Assembly: GCF_022808325.1 (NCBI RefSeq)
Contig: NZ_JALGCL010000001.1
Location: 1 to 64,000, forward strand
Direction of reading: 5' to 3'
DNA: 64,000 bases
Source: Cognatiluteimonas sedimenti
GTDB taxonomy: Bacteria; Pseudomonadota; Gammaproteobacteria; Xanthomonadales; Xanthomonadaceae
In this document: positions 48,866 to 59,351 of the stretch, piece by piece
How the letters are laid out: the number at the start of each line of letters is the position of its first letter
Numbering within the stretch: position 1 is the stretch's first letter
Made by a program: the position numbers and the translations under genes
The notes under the pieces: generated by a model
Told to the model about the DNA's origin: nothing
Databases searched by the model: none
What the model saw: only the letters and a program-made list of their open reading frames with translations

Positions 48866-50307
48866 GGATCGCGCAACACCAGCAGCCGCGGTTCGGTCAT
48901 GTCCGCGATCGCGTAGCGCACCCCTTCGCGACCGATCCCCGATCCCTTGACCCCGCCGTAAGGCATGTTGTCGACGCGGAAGCTGGGGATGTCGCCGACG
49001 ATCACGCCACCAACCTCGAGCCGGTCCCATGCCCGCATGGCGTGCGCGAGGTCGCCGGTGAACACGCCGGCCTGCAGGCCGAAGTCGCTGTCGTTGACGC
49101 GATCCAGGGCATCGTCGAAGTCGCTGAAAGGTTCAAGGCAGGCGACCGGGCCGAAGGCTTCGCGGCGATACAGATCGCTGTCGTGCGCGACCTTTTCCAG
49201 CAGTGTCGCCGGCAACAGGTTGCCCTGGCGGCTGCCGCCGGCAAGCAGCTTCGCGCCGCCTTTCACCGCCGCGGCGATCCATCCCGCGACGCGCTCTGCC
49301 GCCGCCTCGTCGATCATCGGCCCGATGAACACGTCCTCGTCGCGCGGATCGCCCATGCGCAGCTTGCCGACCGCGGCCTTGAGCTTCTTCTTCAGCCTGT
49401 CGTACTGGCTGGCGTGCACGTAGATGCGTTGCACGCCGATGCAACTCTGGCCGGACTGGTAGTAGGCGCCGGAAACCAGTCGCGCCACGACCTCGTCGAG
49501 CGGCCGGCCGGGATCGGCGTCGACGATGCAGGCGGCGTTGCCGCCCAGTTCCAGCACGACCTTCTTGCGCCCGGCGCGGGCCTTGAGCTCCCAGCCGACC
49601 AGCCCGCCGGTGAAGCTCAGCAAGGCGATGCGCTCGTCCTCGACCAGCAGCCCGGCGTCCTCGTTGGAGCAGGGCAATACCGAGAACGCACCTTTCGGCA
49701 GTACCGTCTCCGCCAGCACCTCGGCGATGATCAAGGCGCCGACCGGTGTCTTCGCAGCGGGTTTGAGCACGAACGGGCAACCGGCCGCGATCGCCGGCGC
49801 GACCTTGTGGGCGACCAGGTTGAGCGGGAAGTTGAACGGGGTGATGAAAGCGCATGCGCCGATCGGCACCCGCTTGACCATGCCGCGGTAGCCGCGGCTG
49901 CGTTCGGAGACCTGCAGCTCGATCACCTCGCCGTCGATGCGCGTGGCTCCGCCCGCGGCGATGCGGAAGGTATCGACCAGGCGGGCGACTTCGCCGCGCG
50001 CGTCGCTGATCGGCTTGCCGGCCTCGATGCACAACGCCAGCGCCAGCTCCTCGCGGCGCTGGTCGAAGCGGCGGACACAATGCTCCAGCACGTCGCGGCG
50101 CGCGTCGGGTGGGAACTTCGCCATCGCCCCGCGCGCCCTGTGCGCGGCGACGATCGCCTTGCGGACGGTGGCGGCATCGGCGAAGGCGACGCGGGTGGCG
50201 CGCTTGCCGGAATACTTGTCCAGTACGTCCAGGTCGGTGTTGGCCGCGACCGGCCGGTTGGCCAGGTAGTACGGATAGGACTTCTGCAGCACCTGCGCTT
50301 TCGGCAT
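48862..50307 (-). CDS. NAD(P)-dependent aldehyde dehydrogenase
   Basis: A 481-residue ALDH-superfamily enzyme. Catalytic Cys289 (GQSCIGVQ) and general-base Glu253 (LELGGN) are present, together with the coenzyme blocks PFNFPLNLVAHK and SFTGG. It resembles the succinate-semialdehyde/glyceraldehyde-type aldehyde dehydrogenases (GAPN or ALDH11-like spacing), but the substrate is not evident. AAGGAGT lies 8 bases before the ATG. Its stop shares bases with the stop of the convergent GGDEF-EAL gene. Confidence 0.9.
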   Translation of the reverse strand: MPKAQVLQKSYPYYLANRPVAANTDLDVLDKYSGKRATRVAFADAATVRKAIVAAHRARGAMAKFPPDARRDVLEHCVRRFDQRREELALALCIEAGKPISDARGEVARLVDTFRIAAGGATRIDGEVIELQVSERSRGYRGMVKRVPIGACAFITPFNFPLNLVAHKVAPAIAAGCPFVLKPAAKTPVGALIIAEVLAETVLPKGAFSVLPCSNEDAGLLVEDERIALLSFTGGLVGWELKARAGRKKVVLELGGNAACIVDADPGRPLDEVVARLVSGAYYQSGQSCIGVQRIYVHASQYDRLKKKLKAAVGKLRMGDPRDEDVFIGPMIDEAAAERVAGWIAAAVKGGAKLLAGGSRQGNLLPATLLEKVAHDSDLYRREAFGPVACLEPFSDFDDALDRVNDSDFGLQAGVFTGDLAHAMRAWDRLEVGGVIVGDIPSFRVDNMPYGGVKGSGIGREGVRYAIADMTEPRLLVLRDP

Positions 50308-50450
50308 TGTCGGACTCCTTGGCGCCAGCATTGCGGTTGGCGGGTTAACGCCGGGTCGTCGGTCCCGCGGTCGCGGCCACGTCGATGCGGCAACGGCTGC
50401 GCGGCCCGCGAACGCACCGTGGCACGCGGAAAACCCGGTTCGCGCCGCGC

Positions 50451-51800
50451 CTACGGTTCCCGGGTCGCTCCTTCCACCCGCAGCCGCAGTCGCCCGTCCG
50501 ATACCCGCGCATCCAGCGCGTCGCCCACGGTCGCGTCCGCCGCGCTGCGCACGATGCGGCCGTCCGCGTGTTGCAGGATCGCGTAGCCGCGGGCGACCGT
50601 CGCCAGCGGGCTGACCGCAGCCAGCGAGCGCGCCAGCCCGCGCAGGCGCAATGCGTCGCTGGCGAGCTTGCGCGCGAGCGCCGCGCGCGGCCGTGGCGCG
50701 AGCGCGTCCAGGCGCTCGTGCAGCCTCGCCAGGCGGCGCTTTGGATGCACTGCGCGCAGCACCGCATCGGCGTGGCGCAGGCGCGCGGCGTCGCGCTCGC
50801 CGCGGCGCTGCCAGGCCGCGCGCAACCGCCGCAGCACCTCGCCCTGGCGCTGGCGCAGCAGTTGCAGTCGCGCCTGCGGACGCAAGGCATGCAGCCGCAA
50901 CGCGGCGCGATCGGCGCGCTGCATCGCCTGGCGCAGGCGTTGCCGCTGCAAGTCAGCCAGGCGCGCCTCGAGGTTGCGCAGGCGCCGGCCGAGGTCCTCG
51001 GCGTTGGGGACCAGCAGTTCGGCCGCCGCCGAGGGCGTCGGCGCGCGCAGGTCGGCGGCGAAGTCGGCAAGGCTGAAGTCCGTCTCGTGGCCGACGGCGG
51101 ACACCACCGGCACGCCGGATGCGGCGATCGCGCGGGCCAGTTGCTCGTCGTTGAACGCCCACAGGTCCTCGAGCGAGCCGCCGCCACGGGTCAGCAGCAG
51201 CACGTCGAAGCGGCCGCTGGCCGCGGCCCGGCGCAGCAGGGCCGTGATTTGTGCCGCCGCCGCGGCGCCCTGCACCGGGACCGGCAGGATCTCGACTTCG
51301 AGCAGGGGGAAACGTCGCGCCAGCACGCTCAGCACGTCGCGCACCGCGGCGCCGGACGGTGAGGTGATGACCCCGAGCCGGCGCACGTAGGCGGGCAGGG
51401 CGCGCTTGCGTCCCGCGTCGAACAGGCCTTCGGCCGAAAGCCGCGCCTTCAGTTCCTCGAATGCGCGCCGCAACGCCCCTTCGCCAGCCTCCTCCATGTG
51501 GTCGAGCACCAGCTGGTAGTCGCCGCGCGCCTCGTACAGCGTCAGCCGGCCGCGCGCCAGTACCCGCAGGCCTTCGCGCGGCGCGAACTTCAGCCAGCCG
51601 CTCCTGGACTTGAACATCGCGCAGCGGACCTGCGCGCGCGCGTCCTTGAGGGTGAAGTACAGATGCCCGGACGACGGCCGCGACAGGTTGCCGAGCTCGC
51701 CCTCGACCCAGACCAGCGGGAATGCCCCTTCCAGCAGGTCGCGGGCGAGGGTGTTGAGCTGGCTGGGGGTGAGGATTTCCCCGGTAGGTGCCACGTTCAT
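50451..51800 (-). CDS. xseA: Exodeoxyribonuclease VII large subunit
   Basis: A 449-residue nuclease subunit. The N-terminal OB-fold (about 8-105, [20 protein letters not shown]) is followed by the catalytic domain with [32 protein letters not shown] and [27 protein letters not shown] long Arg/Ala/Leu-rich coiled coil and a C-terminal strand module ([13 protein letters not shown]) complete it. It acts with XseB, which is not in this window. The start [16 protein letters not shown] is the family N-terminus. Confidence 0.96.
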   Translation of the reverse strand: MNVAPTGEILTPSQLNTLARDLLEGAFPLVWVEGELGNLSRPSSGHLYFTLKDARAQVRCAMFKSRSGWLKFAPREGLRVLARGRLTLYEARGDYQLVLDHMEEAGEGALRRAFEELKARLSAEGLFDAGRKRALPAYVRRLGVITSPSGAAVRDVLSVLARRFPLLEVEILPVPVQGAAAAAQITALLRRAAASGRFDVLLLTRGGGSLEDLWAFNDEQLARAIAASGVPVVSAVGHETDFSLADFAADLRAPTPSAAAELLVPNAEDLGRRLRNLEARLADLQRQRLRQAMQRADRAALRLHALRPQARLQLLRQRQGEVLRRLRAAWQRRGERDAARLRHADAVLRAVHPKRRLARLHERLDALAPRPRAALARKLASDALRLRGLARSLAAVSPLATVARGYAILQHADGRIVRSAADATVGDALDARVSDGRLRLRVEGATREP

Positions 51801-51963
51801 CGAGGCAGGATAGCGCAGGGCGCGACGAGACCCGCCGGTTGCACCGTCGCGCAATGCACGGGGCGCCGGCAGTGCAGCCCGGGGCCCGATCGCCCTGGAT
51901 CCGGCCGCGGCAACCCATGGTCGCATCGCGACGCCGCGCCTGCAGCGCCGGTCGCAGGCCCCC

Positions 51964-51969
51964 TACAAT
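51964..51969 (+). promoter_or_regulatory. -10 box of a leaderless-type ispG promoter
   Basis: TACAAT lies 6 bases before the ispG ATG, with the same flanking bases (CCCC before, CGGC before the ATG) as in front of era. No convincing -35 box is seen. Confidence 0.5.
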
Positions 51970-51975
51970 ATCGGC

Positions 51976-53280
51976 ATGAGCATCGCGCCCGACAACCCGC
52001 ACGATCCCGACCGCGTCCGCAGCCTCACCGAATGGGCCTTCGGCCCGGCGCCGCGGCGGCGCACGCGCCAGGTGCGCATCGGCCACGTGCGCGTCGGCGG
52101 CGACGCGCCGGTGGTGGTGCAGTCGATGACCAACACCGACACCGCCGACATCGTTTCCACCGTGAAGCAGGTCGGCGAGTTGTGGCGCGCCGGTTCCGAA
52201 CTGGTGCGGGTGACGGTCAACACCCCGGAGGCCGCGGCCGCGGTCCCCAGGATCGTCGACCGCCTGCTGATGATGGGCGTGGACGTGCCGGTGGTCGGCG
52301 ACTTCCATTACAACGGCCACCAGCTGCTGGCCAACGAGCCGGCCTGCGCCGAGGCGCTGGCCAAGTACCGGATCAATCCCGGCAACGTCGGCTTCGGCAG
52401 GAAGCGCGACACGCAGTTCGCGCAGATGATCGAATTCGCGGTCCGCCATGCCAAGCCGGTGCGGATCGGCGTCAACTGGGGCTCGCTCGACCAGGCGCTG
52501 GCGGCGCGGTTGATGGACGAGAACCACCAGCGCGCCGAGCCCTGGGAGGCGGCGCGGGTGCTGCGCGAGGCGCTGATCCGCTCGGCGCTGGATTCGGCGC
52601 AGCGCGCGGTCGAACTCGGGCTGCCGGCCCACCGCATCGTGCTGTCGTGCAAGGTCAGCGGCGTGCAGGAACTGATCGCGGTCTACCGCGACCTGGCGCG
52701 GCGTTCGGACTTCGCGCTGCACCTTGGCCTGACCGAAGCCGGCATCGGCAGCAAGGGCATCGTCGCTTCCAGCGCGGCGCTGGCGATACTGCTGCAGGAG
52801 GGCATCGGCGACACCATCCGCATCTCGCTGACGCCGGAGCCCGGCGCGCCGCGCACGCAGGAAGTGGTGGTCGCGCAGGAACTGCTGCAGACCATGGGCC
52901 TGCGCGCGTTCACGCCGATGGTGACGGCCTGCCCGGGCTGCGGCCGCACCACCTCCGAGTTCTTCCAGGAACTCGCGCAACGCGTGCAGGAACACGTGCG
53001 CGCGAAGATGCCGGAATGGAAGATCAGCCATCCCGGCGCTGAAAACCTGACCCTGGCGGTGATGGGCTGCGTGGTCAACGGCCCCGGCGAATCGCGCCAC
53101 GCCAACATCGGCATTTCGCTGCCCGGCACCGGCGAGGCGCCGGCGGCGCCGGTGTTCGTCGATGGTGAAAAGACCGTCACCCTGCGTGGCGATAGCATCG
53201 CGGCGGATTTCGTCTCGATCATCGATGACTATGTCGAACGCAGGTACGGGCAGGCCGACGCCACCACGCACGCCGGCTGA
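51976..53280 (+). CDS. ispG: 4-hydroxy-3-methylbut-2-enyl-diphosphate synthase
   Basis: A 434-residue iron-sulfur enzyme (GcpE) of the MEP isoprenoid pathway. It converts methylerythritol cyclodiphosphate to HMBPP. The N-terminal TIM barrel has [11 protein letters not shown] and the catalytic Glu region. The 4Fe-4S ligands are Cys319 and Cys322 (CPGCGR) and Cys365 (GCVVNGPGE). Length is longer than the E. coli protein because of an insert around residues 188-215. The end overlaps the PAP2 gene by about 50 bases. Confidence 0.97.
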   Translation: MSIAPDNPHDPDRVRSLTEWAFGPAPRRRTRQVRIGHVRVGGDAPVVVQSMTNTDTADIVSTVKQVGELWRAGSELVRVTVNTPEAAAAVPRIVDRLLMMGVDVPVVGDFHYNGHQLLANEPACAEALAKYRINPGNVGFGRKRDTQFAQMIEFAVRHAKPVRIGVNWGSLDQALAARLMDENHQRAEPWEAARVLREALIRSALDSAQRAVELGLPAHRIVLSCKVSGVQELIAVYRDLARRSDFALHLGLTEAGIGSKGIVASSAALAILLQEGIGDTIRISLTPEPGAPRTQEVVVAQELLQTMGLRAFTPMVTACPGCGRTTSEFFQELAQRVQEHVRAKMPEWKISHPGAENLTLAVMGCVVNGPGESRHANIGISLPGTGEAPAAPVFVDGEKTVTLRGDSIAADFVSIIDDYVERRYGQADATTHAG

Positions 53281-53965
53281 GGCCAGGCAGGCCATCCGCC
53301 AAGAGGCGCGCTTCGGCGCGGCCTTCCTGCGCGTGCATGGCTGGCGCCTGCTGCTGGTGTTCGTTGGCCTGGCGCTGCCCCTGTGGGCTTTCGGCGCACT
53401 GGTCGAGGACCTGCACGAAGGCGAAGCGTTCTTCTTCGACGAGCCGATCCTGCGGTTTTCCCACGACATGGCCAGCGCGGGCTTCGACCACGCGTTCGTG
53501 GCGATGTCGGCCCTGGGCTACGCCTGGGGCGTGGTGCCCGTGGACGTGTTGCTGGTGCTGGCGCTGGCGTGGCGGCGGCGCTTCCGCGAAGGCCTGTTCG
53601 CGGGCATCGCCATCGTCGGTTCGCTGCTGCTCAACGTCACCGCCAAGCACGTGTTTGCGCGCGCGCGCCCGGACCTGTGGACGTCGATCGCGCCGGAGTC
53701 CACCTACAGCTTCCCCAGCGGCCACGCCATGGGCTCGATCACGCTGGCGTGGGTCGTGGTGCTGCTGTGCTGGCATACGCGCTGGCGCTGGCCGGCGACG
53801 GGCGCCGCCGTCGTGTTCACGGGACTGGTCGGGTTGTCGCGGGTCTACCTGGGCGTGCATTACCCGTCCGACGTCCTCGCCGGCTGGGCGGCGGCGTCGA
53901 CCTGGACGGTCGGTGTCTACCTGTTGGTGTTCCGCGCCGGCGCGCGGCCTTGGCGTCCGGCCTGA
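53231..53965 (+). CDS. PAP2-family membrane phosphatase
   Basis: A 244-residue polytopic protein with about five or six hydrophobic segments. The three PAP2 phosphatase motifs are complete: KxxxxxxRP (KHVFARARP), PSGH ([12 protein letters not shown]) and SRxxxxxHxxxD ([17 protein letters not shown]). It could dephosphorylate undecaprenyl diphosphate or phosphatidic acid. The start at 53231 (or 53225) lies inside ispG, so the two are translationally linked, which fits an isoprenoid-related substrate such as undecaprenyl diphosphate. Confidence 0.85.
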   Translation: MSNAGTGRPTPPRTPAEARQAIRQEARFGAAFLRVHGWRLLLVFVGLALPLWAFGALVEDLHEGEAFFFDEPILRFSHDMASAGFDHAFVAMSALGYAWGVVPVDVLLVLALAWRRRFREGLFAGIAIVGSLLLNVTAKHVFARARPDLWTSIAPESTYSFPSGHAMGSITLAWVVVLLCWHTRWRWPATGAAVVFTGLVGLSRVYLGVHYPSDVLAGWAAASTWTVGVYLLVFRAGARPWRPA

Positions 53966-54073
53966 GGAAACCCTGGCCGCAGCGGTCGCCGACGTCGCGC
54001 TTGCGCAGTTCGCCCACGGCGCGGGACAGGGCGATATCGACTGCGGGCGACGCCAGGTTGCCGTGCCCGTGCC

Positions 54074-54712
54074 TCAACCGCCGTTGCCCCAGGCGCGCTC
54101 GCGTTCCTGCTGCAGGCGCTGGCGCAGGTACTGGTCGCGGGTCAGGCCGCCGGGGATCGTCTCCATCGCCAGCACCTCGGCCACCACGATGCGTTCGCGC
54201 GCCTTGTACCGCTGCATGCGCGGATCGGCGCGCTGCCGGGCCGCCCAGGCCGCTTCCCGGCGCTCGGCGTCCTTGCGGTAAGCCTCGGCCAGCGTGGCCA
54301 GGCGGCGCGCCTGGTCCGCATCGCTGCCAGGCATTGCCTGCACCATGGCCACGCGCAACAGCATCGCCTCGCCGGCGGACAGCTCGCGCGTGCGTTCGCG
54401 TTCGGTGATCTGCGTTTCCAGCACGTCCGCGCGCTGCGCGCGTTCGAACGCCGGGAGCGCCGCGGCGGTGCGCAGGAATTCGCGCGCTTCCCGCGAGAAG
54501 CGTTGCTGTTCCTGCCAGTGGCGCACCTGCGGCGACTGCAGCAGCCGGGCCCGCGCGCGGTCGGGCGCCGCGGGCGGCGCGCCGGCGCTTGCGTCCGGGA
54601 CGTCGGCGTCTTCGTGCCGGCCGCCGCAGCCAGCGGCGAGCAGCAACATGCCGGCCGCGAGCGCGATGGCGGTTGCGCTGCGGCGATGGCGATCCGGGCA
54701 GGCGCAGGCCAT
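54074..54712 (-). CDS. Helical lipoprotein, unknown function
   Basis: A 212-residue lipoprotein with lipobox LAAGC (Cys at about residue 29). An acidic/Ala/Pro linker is followed by a body almost entirely of charged amphipathic helices (Glu/Arg/Ala-rich, about 57-212). The start lies 3 bases after the stop of the pectinacetylesterase-like gene, so the pair is co-translated. The helix-rich, secreted-hydrolase-linked pattern recalls lipase-specific foldases, but the foldase signature (RxxFDYxLSA) is not seen, so this is only a suggestion. No family is recognised. Confidence 0.6.
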   Translation of the reverse strand: MACACPDRHRRSATAIALAAGMLLLAAGCGGRHEDADVPDASAGAPPAAPDRARARLLQSPQVRHWQEQQRFSREAREFLRTAAALPAFERAQRADVLETQITERERTRELSAGEAMLLRVAMVQAMPGSDADQARRLATLAEAYRKDAERREAAWAARQRADPRMQRYKARERIVVAEVLAMETIPGGLTRDQYLRQRLQQERERAWGNGG

Positions 54713-54715
54713 GCC

Positions 54716-56125
54716 TCAGCCCAGCACGTGGTCGACCAGCCAGTACAGCAGGTTGAAGGGCTTGTCGCGGTCCTGCGCGTCGCTGTCCTCGCTGGCGTCG
54801 AGCACGTCGCCATGGCCGTCGAGGACGCTGTCGATGAAATCCGAAAGTTCCAGTGCCTGCGCCTGCACGTCGCCGTTCTGGAAATCGACGATGGTGGTGC
54901 AATGGCTCTCGTTGAGCGAGCGGTACTGCGGGAAGTAGCCACCTACATTGCCAAGCCCGTCGAGCAGGGCGGTCAGGCGCGTGGTGTCCTGCGCCCATTT
55001 GGCATGGAGCAGCGCTTCCCTCGTCGCCTGGTCGGGCGCGTTTTCGATCTCCGGGAAGAAGCGCTCGTAGGAATAGGCGGAGTAGTTGAGGTCCTGCCAG
55101 AAGTGGGCATGGCCCATGCGGTCGCGCGGGAACCGCGCCGACAGCGCCGGATAGATCGAGCCCAGCTGGTCGAGGTCGAACCCGGGCATTTCCGCCGCCA
55201 GCGTCTGCAACGGGCCGGAGGGCGCGTCCAGGCCCCAGACCACGCGGATGTGCTCCTGCAAGGGCAGTTGCGGGTATTGCTCCGGGTCGCTGCCGCGCGG
55301 GGCTTCGAAAATCGGGCCGGAATCGTCCAGCAGGTAGCCGTAGCTCGGAGCCAGGTCGCGGCGCAGCACGGCATAGTTGGTCAGGCTGCCGGCGCCGCCG
55401 GCGCTGCAACCGGCGGACAACATCTGGGTGGGCCGTGGCAGGTTGTCCTTGAGCCAGGCCACCACCGCGCGGTTGTTGCGCAGGCCGTTGTGGTGCCAGA
55501 CCAGGGGTTCTTCCGCGTCGTCCGGGTCGTCGTACACCGAGACGCGGTCGCCGCTGTAGATGTCGCCCGTGCAATAGGGAACGTACACCAGGTTCCATTG
55601 CTGCGTCTTGACCGCATCGAACGGGGTGACGCGGGTGATGAAGGGGGTGACCATCCGCGCCGCCGGATTGGCGATGCTCATGTAGTCGTCGGGTATGCCG
55701 TCGGGATTGCGTGCGCCGCGAACGCCGTCCCGGCCGCTGCAGCTGGCGTAGTCCCAGCAGGCGCCACCGCCTTCCATGTACACCAGGGTGTTGCGCGTGC
55801 CGGGCACGCGGTTGACGAAGAACTTGTACGGCGAGCCGTTGCCGCAGGTGGCGCCGGTTTCCGGCGCGAGCTGCACCGTCTGCCACTCGCCGTAGTCGCC
55901 CGGCACGAAGCCGTCGTCGAAACCGGCGGGATTGGACAGCAGCGGATACGGGCCCTGGCGCTGTTCGGGCGTCACCGGGCTGTCCGCGGGTGGCGGATTG
56001 ACCAGGTTCTGCAGGGTTTGCCAGTAGCCGTAGTCGCCTGCCTCGGCATGCAATGCCAGCGAGACCGCGGCGGCGACGGCGGCGAGGGCGACGGCGGTTG
56101 CGACGGGACGGCGTTGCCTGGCCAT
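54716..56125 (-). CDS. Secreted pectinacetylesterase-family hydrolase
   Basis: A 469-residue alpha/beta hydrolase-like protein. The signal peptide ends near residue 29 (HAEAG). The family block VYMEGGGACWDYASC (115-129) forms the oxyanion region, and nucleophile Ser241 lies in GCSAGG. Acidic and His residues follow in DDSGPIF and ESHCTTIVDF. Family members deacetylate pectin or, in the animal branch, remove acyl groups from proteins (Notum). AAGGA lies before the ATG at 56125. A helical lipoprotein gene follows directly. Confidence 0.85.
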   Translation of the reverse strand: MARQRRPVATAVALAAVAAAVSLALHAEAGDYGYWQTLQNLVNPPPADSPVTPEQRQGPYPLLSNPAGFDDGFVPGDYGEWQTVQLAPETGATCGNGSPYKFFVNRVPGTRNTLVYMEGGGACWDYASCSGRDGVRGARNPDGIPDDYMSIANPAARMVTPFITRVTPFDAVKTQQWNLVYVPYCTGDIYSGDRVSVYDDPDDAEEPLVWHHNGLRNNRAVVAWLKDNLPRPTQMLSAGCSAGGAGSLTNYAVLRRDLAPSYGYLLDDSGPIFEAPRGSDPEQYPQLPLQEHIRVVWGLDAPSGPLQTLAAEMPGFDLDQLGSIYPALSARFPRDRMGHAHFWQDLNYSAYSYERFFPEIENAPDQATREALLHAKWAQDTTRLTALLDGLGNVGGYFPQYRSLNESHCTTIVDFQNGDVQAQALELSDFIDSVLDGHGDVLDASEDSDAQDRDKPFNLLYWLVDHVLG

Positions 56126-56279
56126 GGGCTTGTCCTTGTCGAGTCGACGCGGCATGGGCGCGGCCCGTCGGTGGTGCACGGGCCGCTGCCGCGTTCGGGC
56201 TTCGGATGTGCAGATACACCCCGGCCGTGCATGGGTCAAGTGCGCCCGTTGGGGGCGATTCGGGAAGCCCGGGCGGCGG

Positions 56280-57212
56280 CTACTCCCCGGGCTTGGCGGC
56301 CTCCACCGGCGCCGTGGTCTGCGCGCGCAACGAAAGTTGCGCCTCGCGGTGCGCGATGTAGAGATTGGCGCCGAAGATGATCGCCGCGCCGGCGATGGTC
56401 CAGTGGCTGATGGTTTCGTCGAACAGCAGCCACGCCAGCCCGGTCACCAGCGGCAGTTGCATGAAGCTGATCGGGGTCAGCGCCGAGACTTCGCCCAGCT
56501 TCAGCGCCCGGGTCCAGAACAACTGCCCGCCGGTGCCGAACACGCCGATCGCCAGCAGCCACAACCAGTCGATTCCCTGCGGCCAGGTCCACGCGAACAA
56601 CGCCGGCAGCAGCGACAACGGCACCCAGAACACGTAGGTGTAGAACACGATCGTGTCCGGCGGATCGACCCGCGACAGCTGCTTGATCTGGATCGCCACG
56701 ATGCTGCTGAGCACCGCCGCGGCGACCGCCACCAGCGAGCCCGCGCTGAAGCCCTCGGTGCCCGGGCGCACGATCACCAGCACGCCGATGAAGCCCAGGA
56801 TCACCGCGGTCCAGCGGCGGCGGCGCACGACCTCGCCGAGCCAGAACACCGCGGCGATGGTCACGAACAGCGGGGTCGAGTAGGACAGCGAGATCGCCTG
56901 CGCCATCGGCAGGTGGCCGATCGCCCAGAAGCCGCACAGCATCGAGCCGATGCCGATCGCGCTGCGCACGAAATAGCGGGGCAACTGGCGGGTGCGGAAC
57001 ACCGCGGCACCGCCCCGGTGCAAGAACGGCATCAGCGCGGCCAGCCCGAACAGGTTGCGGAAGAACGCGATCTCGAAGGTGGACAGCGTCGCCGAGGCCA
57101 GGCGGATGGTGACCGCCATCAGGCCGAAGAACAGCGTGCTGGCCAGCATCAGCGCGGCGGCGCGCACGAACGGCGCCGGTTGCGGGGCCGCCGGCACGGG
57201 GGGGCTCACCAT
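56280..57212 (-). CDS. EamA/DMT-family transporter
   Basis: A 310-residue membrane protein with ten predicted helices in two EamA repeats (about 18-148 and 160-290). Conserved elements include FFRNLFGLAALMP in helix 2 and SYSTPLFVTIAAVFWLGE in the first repeat. Members export amino acids, nucleosides or other small metabolites; the substrate cannot be told. The start overlaps the murB stop by 7 bases, so it is in one operon with murB and pyrD. Confidence 0.88.
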   Translation of the reverse strand: MVSPPVPAAPQPAPFVRAAALMLASTLFFGLMAVTIRLASATLSTFEIAFFRNLFGLAALMPFLHRGGAAVFRTRQLPRYFVRSAIGIGSMLCGFWAIGHLPMAQAISLSYSTPLFVTIAAVFWLGEVVRRRRWTAVILGFIGVLVIVRPGTEGFSAGSLVAVAAAVLSSIVAIQIKQLSRVDPPDTIVFYTYVFWVPLSLLPALFAWTWPQGIDWLWLLAIGVFGTGGQLFWTRALKLGEVSALTPISFMQLPLVTGLAWLLFDETISHWTIAGAAIIFGANLYIAHREAQLSLRAQTTAPVEAAKPGE

Positions 57213-58276
57213 GGCGCGCCGACGATCCGCGGCTCCGGCTCCAGCGCCACGCCGAAGCGCTCATGCACCGAGGCCGCGATCCGCCGCGCCAGCCCCAGCA
57301 GCTGCGCGCCGCTGGCGTGGCCGTGGTTGACCAGCACCAGCGCGTGGCTGGCAGCGACGCCGGCGTCGCCATCGCGGTGGCCCTTCCAGCCGCAGGCGTC
57401 GATCATCCACGCCGCCGACAGCTTGCGGGTGGCATCGTCGTAGCCGCGGAACATCGGCAGCGCGGGGTGCGCGGCGTGCAGCGCCTCGGCCTGCGCGAGC
57501 GCGACGATCGGGTTCTTGAAGAAGCTGCCGGCATTGCCGAGCACGGCCGGGTCGGGCAACTTGCGGCGGCGGATGCGGCACACCGCTTCGGCCACCTGCG
57601 ACGGGCGCACTGTGTCGGTGGCGCAGGCGTCGATGCCCATCGCCGCGAGTTCGTCGCCAAGGCCGGCGTACTCCAGCCGCAATACCGGCGAGCGCGACAA
57701 CGCGAACTCGACCGCAGTCACCACGAAGCGTTCCGGTTCGCGCTTGAACAAGCTGTCGCGGTAACCGAACGCGCAATCCCGTGCCGACAGCCGGCGTGGC
57801 GTCGCGGTGGCGCGCTCGAAGGCCTCGACCGCGTGTACGTGCTCGCGCACTTCCACGCCGTAGGCGCCGATGTTCTGGATCGGCGCGGCGCCGACGGTCC
57901 CCGGGATCAGGGCCAGGTTCTCCAACCCGGCCAGGCCATGGCCCAGGGTCCACAGCACCAGCGCGTGCCATTCCACGCCGGCGTCGGCGCGGACGATCGC
58001 AACGCCGTTGTCATCCGAGACGATCCCGATCTGTTGCCCGCCCAATGCCAGCACCGCGCCCGGCGGGTCGCCCGCGAACAGCAGGTTGCTGCCGCCGCCG
58101 AGCACCAGTACCGGGCCCTCGCGCAGCATCGGGTAACCGAACAGCTCCGGCAGCGCGGCGGCATCGGCCACTTCCACCAGCAACGGCGCACGCGCGGGCA
58201 CGCCGAAGGTGTTGCGCGCGTCCAGGCGCGCGTTCTCGATCAACCGGTATTTCGCCATGGAGGCGGGTTCAGTCAT
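57206..58276 (-). CDS. murB: UDP-N-acetylenolpyruvoylglucosamine reductase
   Basis: A 356-residue FAD enzyme of peptidoglycan precursor synthesis. It reduces UDP-GlcNAc-enolpyruvate to UDP-MurNAc. The FAD block [32 protein letters not shown], catalytic FGYRDSLFK, the Ser in [10 protein letters not shown] and C-terminal Glu in LEPEPRIVG all fit a type I MurB. The start at 58276 overlaps pyrD by 8 bases; Met7 (58258) is an alternative and leaves no overlap. Confidence 0.95.
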   Translation of the reverse strand: MTEPASMAKYRLIENARLDARNTFGVPARAPLLVEVADAAALPELFGYPMLREGPVLVLGGGSNLLFAGDPPGAVLALGGQQIGIVSDDNGVAIVRADAGVEWHALVLWTLGHGLAGLENLALIPGTVGAAPIQNIGAYGVEVREHVHAVEAFERATATPRRLSARDCAFGYRDSLFKREPERFVVTAVEFALSRSPVLRLEYAGLGDELAAMGIDACATDTVRPSQVAEAVCRIRRRKLPDPAVLGNAGSFFKNPIVALAQAEALHAAHPALPMFRGYDDATRKLSAAWMIDACGWKGHRDGDAGVAASHALVLVNHGHASGAQLLGLARRIAASVHERFGVALEPEPRIVGAPW

Positions 58277-59327
58277 GCGGCGGCAGGTTGCCGCGGCTGG
58301 GGGCTTCCTTGCGCCGGCGCATCGCCTCGACGCACTCGCCGATCAGCGCCGGGCCGCGGTAGACCAGCCCGGTGTAGACCTGCACCAGCGACGCGCCGGC
58401 AGCCATCTTCTTGGCCGCGTCGGCGCCGGTCATGATGCCGCCGACCCCGACCAGCGGGATCGACTCGGGAAGCCGGGTGCGCAGCATCCGCAGCACCGCG
58501 GTCGACTTGTCCATCAGCGGCGCGCCGGACAGGCCGCCGGCCGTGCGCGCGAGCGGATGGTCCTGCACCGCGATCCGCGACACGGTGGTGTTGGTGGCGA
58601 TGACGCCATCGACCTGCAGGTCGCCGAGCACGCGCCCGGCGGCGTCGATGTCGTCGTCGGACAGGTCCGGCGCGACCTTGACCAGCATCGGCACGCGCTT
58701 GCCGTGCTGCGCGCCGAGCCGCTCCTGCGCCTCGCGCAGGGTACCGACCAGCCGCCGCAGCGCCTGCTCCTCCTGCAGTTCGCGCAGGCCGGCGGTATTG
58801 GGCGAGGAGATGTTGACGGTGATGTAGTCGGCCAGCGGGTACACCCGCTCCAGGCAGAACAGGTAATCCGACTCCGCCGATTCGTTCGGCGTGTCCTTGT
58901 TCCTGCCGATGTTGATCCCGAGCAGGCCGTCCTTGCGCTTGGCGCGTTCGACGTTGCGCACCAGCGCGTCGACGCCGTCGTTGTTGAAACCCAGGCGGTT
59001 GATGATGGCGCGGTGCAGCGGCAGCCGGAACATGCGCGGCTTCGGGTTGCCCGGCTGCGGCCGCGGCGTCACCGTTCCGACCTCGACGAAGCCGAAACCC
59101 AGCGAGAGCAGCGCATCGACGTGGGCGCCGTTCTTGTCGAGCCCGGCGGCGAGGCCGACCGGGTTGGGGAACACCAGCCCAAGTACCTTGGTCGGCAACG
59201 GGTTGGGGCGGGCCGCGAGCAGCGGATTGAGCCCGCAGCGGTACGCGCTCTCCAGTGCGGAAAGCCCGAGCGCGTGCGCGCGCTCGGGATCCAGGCCGAA
59301 CAGGAACGGGCGGGCGAGGGAATACAT
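58269..59327 (-). CDS. pyrD: Dihydroorotate dehydrogenase, class 2
   Basis: A 352-residue membrane-associated flavoenzyme of pyrimidine synthesis that passes electrons to quinone. The N-terminal helix pair (about 1-35) is typical of class 2. Visible: [36 protein letters not shown], catalytic Ser in [11 protein letters not shown], and the FMN-phosphate [11 protein letters not shown]. It is first of pyrD-murB-eamA. Confidence 0.97.
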   Translation of the reverse strand: MYSLARPFLFGLDPERAHALGLSALESAYRCGLNPLLAARPNPLPTKVLGLVFPNPVGLAAGLDKNGAHVDALLSLGFGFVEVGTVTPRPQPGNPKPRMFRLPLHRAIINRLGFNNDGVDALVRNVERAKRKDGLLGINIGRNKDTPNESAESDYLFCLERVYPLADYITVNISSPNTAGLRELQEEQALRRLVGTLREAQERLGAQHGKRVPMLVKVAPDLSDDDIDAAGRVLGDLQVDGVIATNTTVSRIAVQDHPLARTAGGLSGAPLMDKSTAVLRMLRTRLPESIPLVGVGGIMTGADAAKKMAAGASLVQVYTGLVYRGPALIGECVEAMRRRKEAPSRGNLPPHD

Positions 59328-59351
59328 CGTTGGTTCGTCGCAGCCTCGTCG

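Noticed and set aside
46204-50586. 1460-codon open frame on plus running through the GGDEF-EAL and aldehyde dehydrogenase genes
   Set aside because: Out of frame with one verified gene and antisense to another. The length reflects GC-rich codon bias, not a giant protein.
53966-54073. Possible decayed gene in the PAP2-lipoprotein convergent gap
   Set aside because: One minus frame continues with a plausible-looking peptide, but it has no start, no domain and only ~100 bases; nothing else is seen in the gap.
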